Both the position numbers and the translations under genes were made by a program. The notes beneath the pieces were generated by a model, which had not been told where the DNA came from, did not search any database, and saw only the letters and a program-made list of their open reading frames with translations. From positions 1 through 61,487 of the forward strand of contig NZ_VFSU01000018.1 in the NCBI RefSeq assembly GCF_006385875.1: a DNA stretch of 61,487 nt, given 5' to 3'. Of the stretch, positions 38,091-46,391 are shown piece by piece. This stretch comes from Sandaracinobacter neustonicus (GTDB lineage Bacteria > Pseudomonadota > Alphaproteobacteria > Sphingomonadales > Sphingomonadaceae). The first letter of the stretch is position 1; each line of letters opens with the position of its first letter.

Positions 38091-40385
38091 ATGAGGCCAG
38101 TTCCACGTTGGCGGGCCGCGCCATTTTGCCGGGTTCACGGGCAAAGCACGCGGCTGCGCGGGCTGCTGCTGAGCAGCGCCGGGCTGGCGCTGGCGGCTTG
38201 CGGCGGCGCTGGCGGCGGCGTCACGCCGGTGTCCTCCACCCCGGCCACTGTCACGCCCACACCCACGCCAACACCAACGCCCACCCCGGTGAATTATGAC
38301 ACCGCGGAATATCGCCGCTCCGGCGCGGCCACCGCTTCGGGGGCGATCACCGCATGGCAATCCGGGGCCACCGGGCAAGGCGTCACCATCGCCTTCATCG
38401 ACAGCGGGATCGACAGCGCCAGCGCCGAATTCGCGGGCCGCATTTCCGCCGCCAGTCGCGACGTCTCCGGGCTGGGGCGCGGCGTGGTCGATGGCTCCGG
38501 CCATGGCACGGCCGTCGCCGCCGTCGCGGCGGCTGCGCGCAACGATTCGCAGATCATGGGTGTCGCCTTCGATTCGACCATTGCTGTCTTCCGCGCGGAC
38601 AATGGCAATTGCACCGATGGCTGCCGCTACACCGATTCGTCCATCGCCGCCGGGGTGGATGCCGCCGTGAGCGCCGGGGCACGCGCCATCAACATTTCGC
38701 TGGGCGGTTCCTCTGCCAACGCGCCGCTCCGCTCCGCCTTCGTGCGCGCCACCAGCCAGGGCGTCGTGCTGGTGATCGCGGCCGGGAATGAGGGGCTTGC
38801 CAACCCCGATCCGCTGCCGCTGGGCGCGCTGACGGCGGCCGGGCCATCCGCCGTCATCATCGTCGGATCGGTGGAGGCAGACGGCGTCATCAGCGACTTT
38901 TCCAACCGCGCGGGCAGCGCCGCCAATAACTTTCTCGTCGCGCTGGGCGAAGGCGTGCGCAGCTTCGACAACAGCGGCACCGCCTATCTCTACACCGGCA
39001 CCAGCTTCTCCACCCCCACCGTCACCGCCGCCGTGGCGCTGCTGGCGCAGGCCTTCCCCACGCTGACGGGCGCGCGCATCACCGAAATCCTGCTCACCTC
39101 CGCCGATGATCTGGGCGATCCCGGAACAGACGCCATCTATGGGCGCGGGCGGCTGAACATCAGCCGCGCCATGGCCCCGCTGGGGCAGACGAGCCTTGCG
39201 GGCACCGCCATCCCCGTTTCCGCCACCAGCAGCGGCGCGCTGGGCAGCGCCTTCGGAAGCGGGCTGTCCACCGCCTCCGGCCTTGCTGACGTGCCCGTTA
39301 CCGATGCGTTCGACCGGCTTTACAGCTTCGCGCTGAACAGCCGCTTCCGCGCTGCCTCCCCCGGCCGCCTTGCCGGGCGGCTCTCTGCCGCCGGGCTGGA
39401 AAGCGCGGACACCGAACTTGCCACCGGCCCCTTCAAGGCCGCGTTGACGCTGCGCGCCGCGCCGTCGCGGGACCGCCCCGGGCAGGACTGGTTCCGCGAC
39501 GACGACAGCCAGACCGCGCATCTGGGCTTCGCCCAGCGCGGCGTGGACAGCCGCGCCGCCAGCCGCAACCCGTTGCGCGAAACCCGCCTGACGCTGCGGC
39601 AGGGCGATCTGGGCCTCAGCCTCGCCAGCGGCCGGCTCGCTCGCGAAGCGCTGCCCGGCAGCGCGCCCGCCGGGTTCGCCGCAGACGACGGCCTGACCCC
39701 GGACGACGCCACCGGCACGCAAAACCGCCAGCTGCTGATGGCGGACTGGCGCGGCAAAGACCTCACCCTCGCCGTCGCCGCCAGCAACCGCCGCCTCACC
39801 CTGCCCCGGCTGGACGGCCTCACCACAGACAACCGGCAGAGCCAGCTGCTGCTCGCCGCCAACTGGGCGCGCGGGCCGCTCGCCCTCACCCTGCACGCCG
39901 CCGACACGCAGGAAAGCGGCGCCTTCCTCGGCACCCGCCTCTCCTCCACCTTCGGGCTGCTGGGCGGGCACAGCCGCTCCCTCGCCGCCGCGCTGGACCT
40001 TTCGCATCAGGGCTGGGGCCTGAGACTGGCGGGCACGCAGGGCCTCTCCACCCCGCGCTTCCACGGTGGCAGCCTGTTGCAGGCCGATGGTGCGCTCAGC
40101 GTGCAAAGCTGGTCCGCCACCGCCCACGCCCCGCTCGCCCTGCTGCCCGGCCGCGCAGGCCGCCTCTCCCTCACGCTGGCGCAGCCCATCGCCGTCACCG
40201 CCGGGCGGTTGCGCCTCGCCAACGGCACTCCACTCTCCGCAGCCGTCACCGCCCGCGAAACCGCCGCCGAACTGGGCTGGTCGAGCGGGCCGCTCTCCCT
40301 CGCGGCCTTCCATCGCCGCAATGCCGGGAATCTGCCGTGGGTGGTGGATAACGGCGCGGCGGTTAGCTGGCGGGCGGCGTTTTAG
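38091..40385 (+). CDS. S8 subtilisin-like serine protease, putative lipoprotein
   Basis: 764 residues. A lipobox-like LALAACGG (about residues 32-39) follows a long basic n-region. A Thr-Pro repeat (about 52-66) acts as a spacer. The peptidase S8 domain (about 85-365) has Asp in FIDSGID, His in GSGHGTAVAAVA and Ser in GTSFSTPTVTAA. The last 370 residues show alternating hydrophobic strands (LTLRQGDLGLSLASG, LTLAVAASNRRLTL, GLRLAGTQGLS, LSLAAFHRR) and end in Phe, suggesting an outer-membrane beta-rich or autotransporter-like domain (inference). A combination of lipid anchor and barrel would be unusual. Confidence 0.85.
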   Translation: MRPVPRWRAAPFCRVHGQSTRLRGLLLSSAGLALAACGGAGGGVTPVSSTPATVTPTPTPTPTPTPVNYDTAEYRRSGAATASGAITAWQSGATGQGVTIAFIDSGIDSASAEFAGRISAASRDVSGLGRGVVDGSGHGTAVAAVAAAARNDSQIMGVAFDSTIAVFRADNGNCTDGCRYTDSSIAAGVDAAVSAGARAINISLGGSSANAPLRSAFVRATSQGVVLVIAAGNEGLANPDPLPLGALTAAGPSAVIIVGSVEADGVISDFSNRAGSAANNFLVALGEGVRSFDNSGTAYLYTGTSFSTPTVTAAVALLAQAFPTLTGARITEILLTSADDLGDPGTDAIYGRGRLNISRAMAPLGQTSLAGTAIPVSATSSGALGSAFGSGLSTASGLADVPVTDAFDRLYSFALNSRFRAASPGRLAGRLSAAGLESADTELATGPFKAALTLRAAPSRDRPGQDWFRDDDSQTAHLGFAQRGVDSRAASRNPLRETRLTLRQGDLGLSLASGRLAREALPGSAPAGFAADDGLTPDDATGTQNRQLLMADWRGKDLTLAVAASNRRLTLPRLDGLTTDNRQSQLLLAANWARGPLALTLHAADTQESGAFLGTRLSSTFGLLGGHSRSLAAALDLSHQGWGLRLAGTQGLSTPRFHGGSLLQADGALSVQSWSATAHAPLALLPGRAGRLSLTLAQPIAVTAGRLRLANGTPLSAAVTARETAAELGWSSGPLSLAAFHRRNAGNLPWVVDNGAAVSWRAAF

Positions 40386-41085
40386 CGGGCGGCGGCGGGT
40401 TTTGCCTCCGGCGGCCAAGGGCTTTGCCCTTGGAACCCAGCAGGGAAATGATTTCCCTGCACCCTCAACATTTGCGTTGTGGCCCACTCCGATGCTGTGT
40501 GAGTGATCGGATTCGATTGCCTGCGGCGCTACGTGGCTCTCTCTCCCCGTTGGGGAGAGAGGTGGAGAGAGGGGAGCAACGCCGGGCCTGATCCACTGAC
40601 CTCGCCACAAACACACAGTCTCCCCAACCCGCTCAGGCTGCACCCCTCCAACCCGCTCAGGCTGAGCTTGTCGAAGCCCGGGACGAGAACGCGCAATGGC
40701 TAAGCCCGGACTTATTCCACACGGGGCTTCGACAAGCTCAGCCTGAGCGGGAGAGAATGACGGGACGCGAGCCAAAAGCCGCCGCAGGCTATAATCGATG
40801 CCCCCCGTACCTCCAACCGTCACCCCGGACTTGATCCGGGGCGACGTGTGGAGAGATGGGTGGGGCACTCCCCCAAAGCGCCGCAGGCAGTAAGCCCCCG
40901 ACCTCGCGCCAAGCGGATGGCGCCCACCCCAACCCCTCCCCTAAAGGAGGAGGGGCTAAGAAAAAGTTCGGGGGTGCAGGGGCGTCACGCCCCTGCCGGG
41001 GGAGTTTGAGGGGGCAGAGCCTCCTCAACTCTGCCCTCTCCGCAGAACAACTGGACCCCGGATCAGCTCCGGGGTGACGTGTGGT
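40386..41085. repeat. mosaic intergenic repeat block 6 (inverted)
   Basis: The 772-bp gap between the protease and gltX holds the modules of block 1 in reverse order and orientation: TTTGCCTCCGGCGG and the hairpin CAGGGAAATGATTTCCCTG (to about 40468), GATTCGATTGCCTGCGGCG (40503-40533), CTCTCTCCCCG stretch, partial 25-bp copy (about 40628-40641), inverted pair (40653-40750), CACCCCGGACTTGATCCGGG palindrome (40819-40845), GCGCCAAGCGGATGGCGCCC module, GGGGGTGCAGGGGCGTCACG module and another palindrome (41055-41078). No gene is seen. Confidence 0.85.
40653..40750. repeat. inverted pair of 25-bp element (pair 6, outward arms)
   Basis: Minus copy at 40653-40677 and plus copy at 40726-40750. The spacer is the reverse complement of the pair 1 spacer type (GCGCAATGGC, TAAGCCCGG, ACGGGGC), so this whole unit is inverted relative to the others. 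Confidence 0.88.
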
Positions 41086-41157
41086 GAGGATGGCGCTCCC
41101 CCCCACCCGCACAATGCCCGTTTGCCTGCGAGCGCGCGGGGGATTAGGGGGGCGCGC

Positions 41158-42477
41158 ATGATCGTTACCCGTTTCGCCCCGTCGCCGACGGGCCGGCTGC
41201 ATGTCGGCAACGTCCGCACCGCCCTTTTGAACTGGCTGCTGGCTCGCAAGGCTGGTGGGAAATTCCTCTTGCGTCTGGATGATACGGACGTCGCGCGCTC
41301 GACAGAGGAATATGCCCAGTCCATCCGCGACGATCTCGTTTGGTTGGGGATGTCGGCCGATGCCGAGGAGAAGCAATCGGCGCGGCTGGCGCGTTATGAG
41401 GAGGTGTTGGGGCAGCTGGCTGCCGCCGGCCATGTCTATCGCGCTTATGAAACGCCGGACGAGCTGGATCTGAAGCGCAAGGTGCTGCTGGGGCGCGGGC
41501 TGCCGCCCGTGTATGACCGCGCCGCGCTGGCGTTGACGGAGGCGGACCATGCCCGGTTCGAGGCAGAGGGCCGCAAGCCGCACTGGCGCTTCAGGCTGGA
41601 CCCGGCTTTGCCGCATGAATGGACCGACCTGATCCGCGGGCCGTCGAAGATCGACCCGGCCTCTTTGTCCGACCCGGTGATCCGCCGCGCGGACGGCAGC
41701 TGGCTGTATATGCTGCCCTCTGTGATCGACGATGTGGACATGGGCGTGACCGATGTGGTGCGCGGCGAGGACCATGTGACCAACACCGGCATCCAGTTGC
41801 AGATGTTTGCCGCCATGGGGGCTGCGTTCCCGCACTTTGGCCATGCCGCGCTGCTGACGGGCGCGGACGGGGCGTTGTCGAAGCGGCTTGGCTCGATCGG
41901 CGTTTCGGAATTCCGCGATCGCGGGATCGAGCCGATCGCGGTGAAGGCGCTGCTGGCGCGGCTGGGCACCTCTTTGTCGGTGGAGCCGGTGACGTCTGAC
42001 GCGCCGCTGCTGGACGCGTTCGACATCGGCCATCTGGGCCGCGCCACCGCCCGCTTCGATGAAGCCGAACTGGAGCGGCTGAACGCCAGCATCCTGCACC
42101 AGACGCCTTATGCAGCGGTGGCGGATCGCGTGTCGCTGTCGGAAACGGGCTGGAACGCGGTGCGCGGCAATATCCACAGCATCGCCGAAGCCAATCAATG
42201 GGCCGCCGTGATCGACGGCCCGCTGCCCGCCCCGGCGCTGGAGGCGGAAGACAAGACCTTTGTGAACGAAGCCGCGACCATGCTGGCTGCCCTGCCGTTC
42301 GACGATGGCGTGTGGGGGGCGCTGACGGAGGCGCTGAAGGCCACCACCGGCCGCAAGGGCAAGGCGCTGTTCATGCCGCTGCGCCTGGCGCTGACGGGCC
42401 AGCCGCACGGCCCCGACATGGCCGCGATGCTGCCGCTGATTGGACGGGACGAAGCGTTGAAGCGGCTCGGGGCTTAG
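41158..42477 (+). CDS. gltX: glutamate-tRNA ligase
   Basis: 439 residues of a class I aminoacyl-tRNA synthetase. The HIGH motif is LHVGN within FAPSPTGRLHVGNVRTA (residues 6-22). The KMSKS loop reads ALSKRLG (about 237-243), the form I associate with the shorter GluRS type of alphaproteobacteria. The C-terminal anticodon domain ends LIGRDEALKRLG. Organisms of this group often carry two GluRS genes, so this may be one of a pair. ATG 41158 is the domain start; the upstream frame runs into repeat block 6. Its stop overlaps the stop of the convergent P450 gene. Confidence 0.93.
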   Translation: MIVTRFAPSPTGRLHVGNVRTALLNWLLARKAGGKFLLRLDDTDVARSTEEYAQSIRDDLVWLGMSADAEEKQSARLARYEEVLGQLAAAGHVYRAYETPDELDLKRKVLLGRGLPPVYDRAALALTEADHARFEAEGRKPHWRFRLDPALPHEWTDLIRGPSKIDPASLSDPVIRRADGSWLYMLPSVIDDVDMGVTDVVRGEDHVTNTGIQLQMFAAMGAAFPHFGHAALLTGADGALSKRLGSIGVSEFRDRGIEPIAVKALLARLGTSLSVEPVTSDAPLLDAFDIGHLGRATARFDEAELERLNASILHQTPYAAVADRVSLSETGWNAVRGNIHSIAEANQWAAVIDGPLPAPALEAEDKTFVNEAATMLAALPFDDGVWGALTEALKATTGRKGKALFMPLRLALTGQPHGPDMAAMLPLIGRDEALKRLGA

Positions 42478-43733
42478 CCCCAGCCCAGCCGATAATGCCG
42501 GGGGAAGGGCGTGCCCTCCCCGTCTGGCTTGGCGAATTGTTTCAGGCCCGGTTTCGCCAGCAGCGGGGTGAGCATGGCGGGCAGGATCGCCTTGTTGATG
42601 CGGTCCCCCCAGCAGAGGTGCAGGCCTTCGCCCCAGAGCGCATAGACGTTCCATGGGCGGCCCGCGATGAAGCGGTTGGGGGTGGGCACGGCTGCTTCGT
42701 CGAACATGGCGGACAGGTTGGCGGGCAGCACCATCGTGCCCGCCGCCACTTCGGTGTCGCCGATATGCGTGGCCTGCGCGGCGCGGCGATAAAGGATGGG
42801 GTTCACCGGCGAGAAGCGCAGGGCTTCCCACAGATAATCGGCCACGCCCGCTTCATCCCCCGCAGCCGCCAGCGCCTGCGCCTTTGCCAGTTCGGCCGGG
42901 CGGCGCAGCAATTCCTCCACCGCGAGGCAGCTGGCCTTCGACAGCGTGGGGATCGCGCCGATGACAATGCCGATGATGTTGGCGCGGATGCCGTCCGCAT
43001 CGAAGGCGGCGGTGCCCGCTTTGCCCGAGGCCACTGCCCGGCCCAGCAGCGTATCCGGGCCTGCGGTGGGGGCGCTGGCGTCTATCGCGGCGTTCACCCG
43101 GTCTTTCGCGGCCATGGCGGCTGCCATCACCTTCGGGTCGGCCTGAAGATCGGCGAACAGGAAGTGGAACATCACCGTCGCGTCTGCGATCAGCTGGTCC
43201 GTCTCCATCTGCACACCGAAATATTGCTGCACCATCAGCGCTGGAATCCGGGCGGAGAGCATCGGCGGCAGGTCCACCTCTGCCCCCGCCAGCGCGGCGG
43301 CTGCTTCGCTGCGCGCCATCGCCATCACCGGCTTCAGATCATCCGCCTTCACGATGGAGCGCATCGCATCGGTGTCGCGCCGGTAAGCGGTGCCGTCCTG
43401 CATCCCGAGGAAGAAATCGCGCCCGCCCGTCAGCAGGCGCATACGCGGGCCATAGACGACTTCGAATTCCGCCTGCCGCTCGATCACGGCGTGGAAATCG
43501 GCGGCGTGGGTCAGCAGCAGCGTGCCGTTGCCGTCATAGGATTTGATGAGGTCTTGCTTCAGGTGCAGCCGGGGCTTGGCGAAGCGCAGCACCGCCATGG
43601 CGTCGCGCTGCCCGGCGGGACTGGCGAGCACGGCGGCGATGCGGGATTTCAGCCCGCCTTGCGCGGCGATCACCCCGCCGCCGATGCCCGCGACGCCGTC
43701 GATGGCGGCCTGGAAGCGCGAAAACCAGCTCAT
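42474..43733 (-). CDS. cytochrome P450
   Basis: 419 residues. The ExxR pair is E303/R306 in LWEALRF, the PERF-like region is PTPNRFIAGRPWN, and the haem loop GEGLHLCWGDRINKAI puts the proximal Cys at about 374. The loop lacks the canonical FGxGxHxCxG Phe (LWGEGLHLCWG). The I-helix (IGIVIGAIPTLSKA) lacks the usual acid-alcohol Asp/Glu-Thr pair, as in P450s that rearrange peroxides rather than activate O2 (inference). No membrane anchor is seen. It is the last gene of the four-gene cassette, 67 bp after the Dyp peroxidase. ATG 43733 is used. Confidence 0.87.
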   Translation of the reverse strand: MSWFSRFQAAIDGVAGIGGGVIAAQGGLKSRIAAVLASPAGQRDAMAVLRFAKPRLHLKQDLIKSYDGNGTLLLTHAADFHAVIERQAEFEVVYGPRMRLLTGGRDFFLGMQDGTAYRRDTDAMRSIVKADDLKPVMAMARSEAAAALAGAEVDLPPMLSARIPALMVQQYFGVQMETDQLIADATVMFHFLFADLQADPKVMAAAMAAKDRVNAAIDASAPTAGPDTLLGRAVASGKAGTAAFDADGIRANIIGIVIGAIPTLSKASCLAVEELLRRPAELAKAQALAAAGDEAGVADYLWEALRFSPVNPILYRRAAQATHIGDTEVAAGTMVLPANLSAMFDEAAVPTPNRFIAGRPWNVYALWGEGLHLCWGDRINKAILPAMLTPLLAKPGLKQFAKPDGEGTPFPRHYRLGWG

Positions 43734-43754
43734 GTCGGGTCCGAATCCTTTCCT

Positions 43755-43816
43755 TGCGCGCCCCGTCAAGTCGGGTCGACGCCCCTTTCTGCGCGCCCCG
43801 TCAAGTCGGGTCGACG
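43755..43816. repeat. 35-bp tandem duplication covering the Dyp gene 3' end
   Basis: The 27-bp sequence beginning TGCGCGCCCCGTCAAGTCGG occurs at 43755-43781 and again at 43790-43816, a 35-bp period with CCCCTTTC between. The right copy contains the last codons and stop of the Dyp peroxidase gene (VDPT and TGA on the minus strand); the left copy duplicates that end into the gap before the P450 gene. Confidence 0.9.
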
Positions 43817-45384
43817 ACACCAGTGCCGATCATCCTGAGCGCCGTCATCGAAGGGGCGAAGAAATACTCCCCGCCGCGCGTGCTGACGAACTGCGGGATG
43901 CCCGAGGCGATGAAGGGCGGCTTGCTGTCGTCCGGGGCGGCGATCACGAAGCGCGCGCCGGGCGGGTGGGTGCCGACGATGGGGCAGCTATCGTTCCCGG
44001 CGTTGAAATCGAGGCCGTAGTTCATCCACTGCTGCTGCACGAATTCGAACTGGCGGAACAGGCTGGCGCAATGCGCGAGCAGCACGATTCCATGTTCGGA
44101 ATCCGCCCGCCCCGCCTCGCCATAGGGCAGGCCGCGGCGCAGGATGCGGCGGCGGTTGTTCAGTGCGGAGCCCATTCGCCTGTCTGCGCCCTGATCCCAC
44201 AACGGGTCCAGCATGTCCCGCGTGTTGGCGCGGCGGATGTGCGAGGTGACGGGGCATTTCGCGCCGTCCAGATCGTCCAGAAAGCCGAAATGGGTGATGG
44301 CTGCCAGCCATTCCTTGCTGCCGGGTGCAAGGCGTTGGTTGAACGCCGCATGGGCTGCGGGCGTAGGGGCCAGCAGCAGCGGCACGCCATCGGGCCAGCG
44401 CCCGGCCATCTTCGCCTTCAACAGGGCGATGGCCGTGGGCAGGTCTGCGATCTCCCATGTGGCGGCCAGATCCTTCGCGCGCGCGGCGACCCAATCGTCC
44501 CACGCGTCCAGATGCTGGTGCAGCTTGCGATAGGCGAAGAAGCTGCCGTTGCGGCTGAAATCCAGCGGCATCGCCCCGCCCGCGACCTCTTGCGCCTCGT
44601 CTGTCCAGCCCAGGATGAATTCGCCCGGCGCCAGCGGCCGCCAATTGCCCTTTCCGTCCACCGCGCCCTGCCCCACGCAGCGCAGCTTTTCCTCGCCGCC
44701 GGGATATTGGCCTTCGAACACCGGGTCTCCGATGGCGTCGACGAAGCCGAAATGTTCGGTGGGTTGCGGCTGCGGCTTGCCGTCTGCGCCCAGCGCATAG
44801 ATGGCGGAGAGGTCCTGCCAACGCGGATCGTCGCCCTTATGGCCTTGCAGCAGGGTGACGCCATTGGCGGCGGCGGCCTTCAGAACGAAGTCCGTCATGT
44901 CCGCCAGCGCAGGCAGCGGGTTGCCGTCTGCATCGGCCCGGGCGTTCAGCATGATCAGGATGTGCGGCTTGGGCAGGCCGGGTTTCCACACGTCGTCCCA
45001 ATGGTCTGCGCCATTGTCCTGCACATCATCGCCCAAAATCGGCGCGCGCACGCCCATGCCGTCGATGAACTCGTCCGGCAGGCCGCGCAGGGTGCGGGTG
45101 GGCACATCCAGCGCGAACAGGCCCCAGAAGGTGAAGGCGATGTTCAGCGTGCAATCCGGGCGGCTGACGGGGCTGCTGCCGGTGGAAATGCCCTTGCTGC
45201 TGGGCCAGCGCCGGGCGGTGGTGATCTTCGGGCGCAGCGCCTCTACGAAGGCGCGGCCGCCCTTGGGGGTTTCCACATGGAACAGGATGTAACGCGCCTT
45301 GGGGAACCCCAGCTTGCCATAGGCGGAGAGGATTCCGCCCTGCAGGTCGCCCAGTTCCAGCTCGACGGGAAGCGGAGCACTCAC
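43801..45384 (-). CDS. Dyp-type haem peroxidase
   Basis: 527 residues, a long Dyp form. The distal Asp is D215 in FGFVDAIGDP (the usual GxxDG is changed to VDAIG), the proximal haem His is H382 in SHIRRANTRD, and the distal Arg lies in RRRILRRGLPYG (about 412-421). There is no signal peptide, so it should be cytoplasmic. The start is GTG 45384, which overlaps the stop of the upstream membrane-protein gene (GTGA), so the two are translated together. It sits between a membrane protein and a P450. The substrate is unknown. Confidence 0.92.
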   Translation of the reverse strand: MSAPLPVELELGDLQGGILSAYGKLGFPKARYILFHVETPKGGRAFVEALRPKITTARRWPSSKGISTGSSPVSRPDCTLNIAFTFWGLFALDVPTRTLRGLPDEFIDGMGVRAPILGDDVQDNGADHWDDVWKPGLPKPHILIMLNARADADGNPLPALADMTDFVLKAAAANGVTLLQGHKGDDPRWQDLSAIYALGADGKPQPQPTEHFGFVDAIGDPVFEGQYPGGEEKLRCVGQGAVDGKGNWRPLAPGEFILGWTDEAQEVAGGAMPLDFSRNGSFFAYRKLHQHLDAWDDWVAARAKDLAATWEIADLPTAIALLKAKMAGRWPDGVPLLLAPTPAAHAAFNQRLAPGSKEWLAAITHFGFLDDLDGAKCPVTSHIRRANTRDMLDPLWDQGADRRMGSALNNRRRILRRGLPYGEAGRADSEHGIVLLAHCASLFRQFEFVQQQWMNYGLDFNAGNDSCPIVGTHPPGARFVIAAPDDSKPPFIASGIPQFVSTRGGEYFFAPSMTALRMIGTGVVDPT

Positions 45385-46391
45385 AGCGTCATGGCCTTTC
45401 CTTGCGCGTCCACCTGTTTGTCTGTCACCAGTTCAGGGCGTTCCAGCTGCACCCCGTCAGAGCGGATCACGCCGGGGGCCTGTGTGGGGCTTTCGACATC
45501 TGCGGGGCGGACGCCCGCCAGCCACTGGCCGAAGCTGTTGTGCAGCGCATCCGCCTCCATCCCCTGCACGGCTTCGGCGAAGAAGGCGAAGCGCTGTTGC
45601 ACGTGCAGCGCCTTCAGCACGCTGGGCAGATCGCTGTCTGGCGCAGGCGGGAACGGAGCCTTGCCCTTCGTCCACAGCATCCGCAGCACGAGCCCGATGC
45701 CGAGCACAAGGCCGATCAGCGCGACGGGCAGCGCCCACCAGCCCCAGCCGAGCAGCAGCGCGAGAGCCGCCAGCACCACCGCCGGGGCCAGCGCGCGCGC
45801 CAGCAGGCCGTTCAGCGACGGCCCCTTCAGCGGCGGGCGTTCGGGCCAGTAATCGTTGAAGCTCATGGTGGTTTCCACCTGACAGCGCGCGACATAATCG
45901 GCGAACTGGCTGGCGGAGTTCACATCTTCAAAGCCGTGGCAGTGGGTGAAGATGGCGCGCATTTCCGCTTCCGTGCGGGTCCATAGCGCTTCGGCCCAGC
46001 TGCGCAGGCCTTGGTCCGGCTCGTTGGGGCGAAGGTCGAAATCGGCGGAGAGCACCAGCCATGGCCGGGACAGCGTGTCGAACGGCTGATGCACCAGTTG
46101 ATCGCGTTTCTTGATGATGTTCCACAGCGGATCAATCGAATCGCGGCCGTTGAACATCGGCTGATCGATCACGAACAGCCGCAGGAAATGCGTGCGGCGG
46201 CAGCGGGCGAACGGGCTGATCAGCCCGGTGTCGATGGAGACCGGGCTTTGCATCGCGGTGGGCAGATTTGCCAGTTCCTCGCGCAGCAGATTGCCGTGCG
46301 TCGTCACCACGCCGCCGTCCGTCACCGGCTCGCCGGTTTTCACCGGGGCAAGCAGGGTGAGGAAATAATGGCCGCCGTCTATGTTGGGCAT
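45381..46391 (-). CDS. membrane protein of the Dyp/P450 cassette, unknown function
   Basis: 336 residues from ATG 46391. It has a soluble N-terminal part (about 1-190) with GGHYFLTLLAPVKTGEPV, RRTHFLRLFVIDQPMFNGRD and RPWLVLSADFDLRP, two adjacent transmembrane helices (about 199-238, VVLAALALLLGWGWWALPVA, LIGLVLGIGLVLRMLW) and a C-terminal tail with QQRFAFFAEAVQGMEADALH. I do not recognise a named domain. The stop of the upstream gene overlaps its start (TAATG), and its own stop overlaps the Dyp start. This strict coupling suggests that the proteins act together. Confidence 0.7.
   Translation of the reverse strand: MPNIDGGHYFLTLLAPVKTGEPVTDGGVVTTHGNLLREELANLPTAMQSPVSIDTGLISPFARCRRTHFLRLFVIDQPMFNGRDSIDPLWNIIKKRDQLVHQPFDTLSRPWLVLSADFDLRPNEPDQGLRSWAEALWTRTEAEMRAIFTHCHGFEDVNSASQFADYVARCQVETTMSFNDYWPERPPLKGPSLNGLLARALAPAVVLAALALLLGWGWWALPVALIGLVLGIGLVLRMLWTKGKAPFPPAPDSDLPSVLKALHVQQRFAFFAEAVQGMEADALHNSFGQWLAGVRPADVESPTQAPGVIRSDGVQLERPELVTDKQVDAQGKAMTL

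Noticed and set aside
37338-40868. 1176-codon open frame on the minus strand
   Set aside because: Only the last 241 codons are a gene (HAD phosphatase). The rest is antisense to the subtilase gene and to repeat block 6, with low-complexity Gly/Ala/Arg/Gln composition typical of high-GC shadow frames.
40789-42831. 680-codon minus-strand open frame
   Set aside because: It is antisense to gltX and runs through repeats; the translation shows no domain, and gltX on the plus strand has all its motifs.
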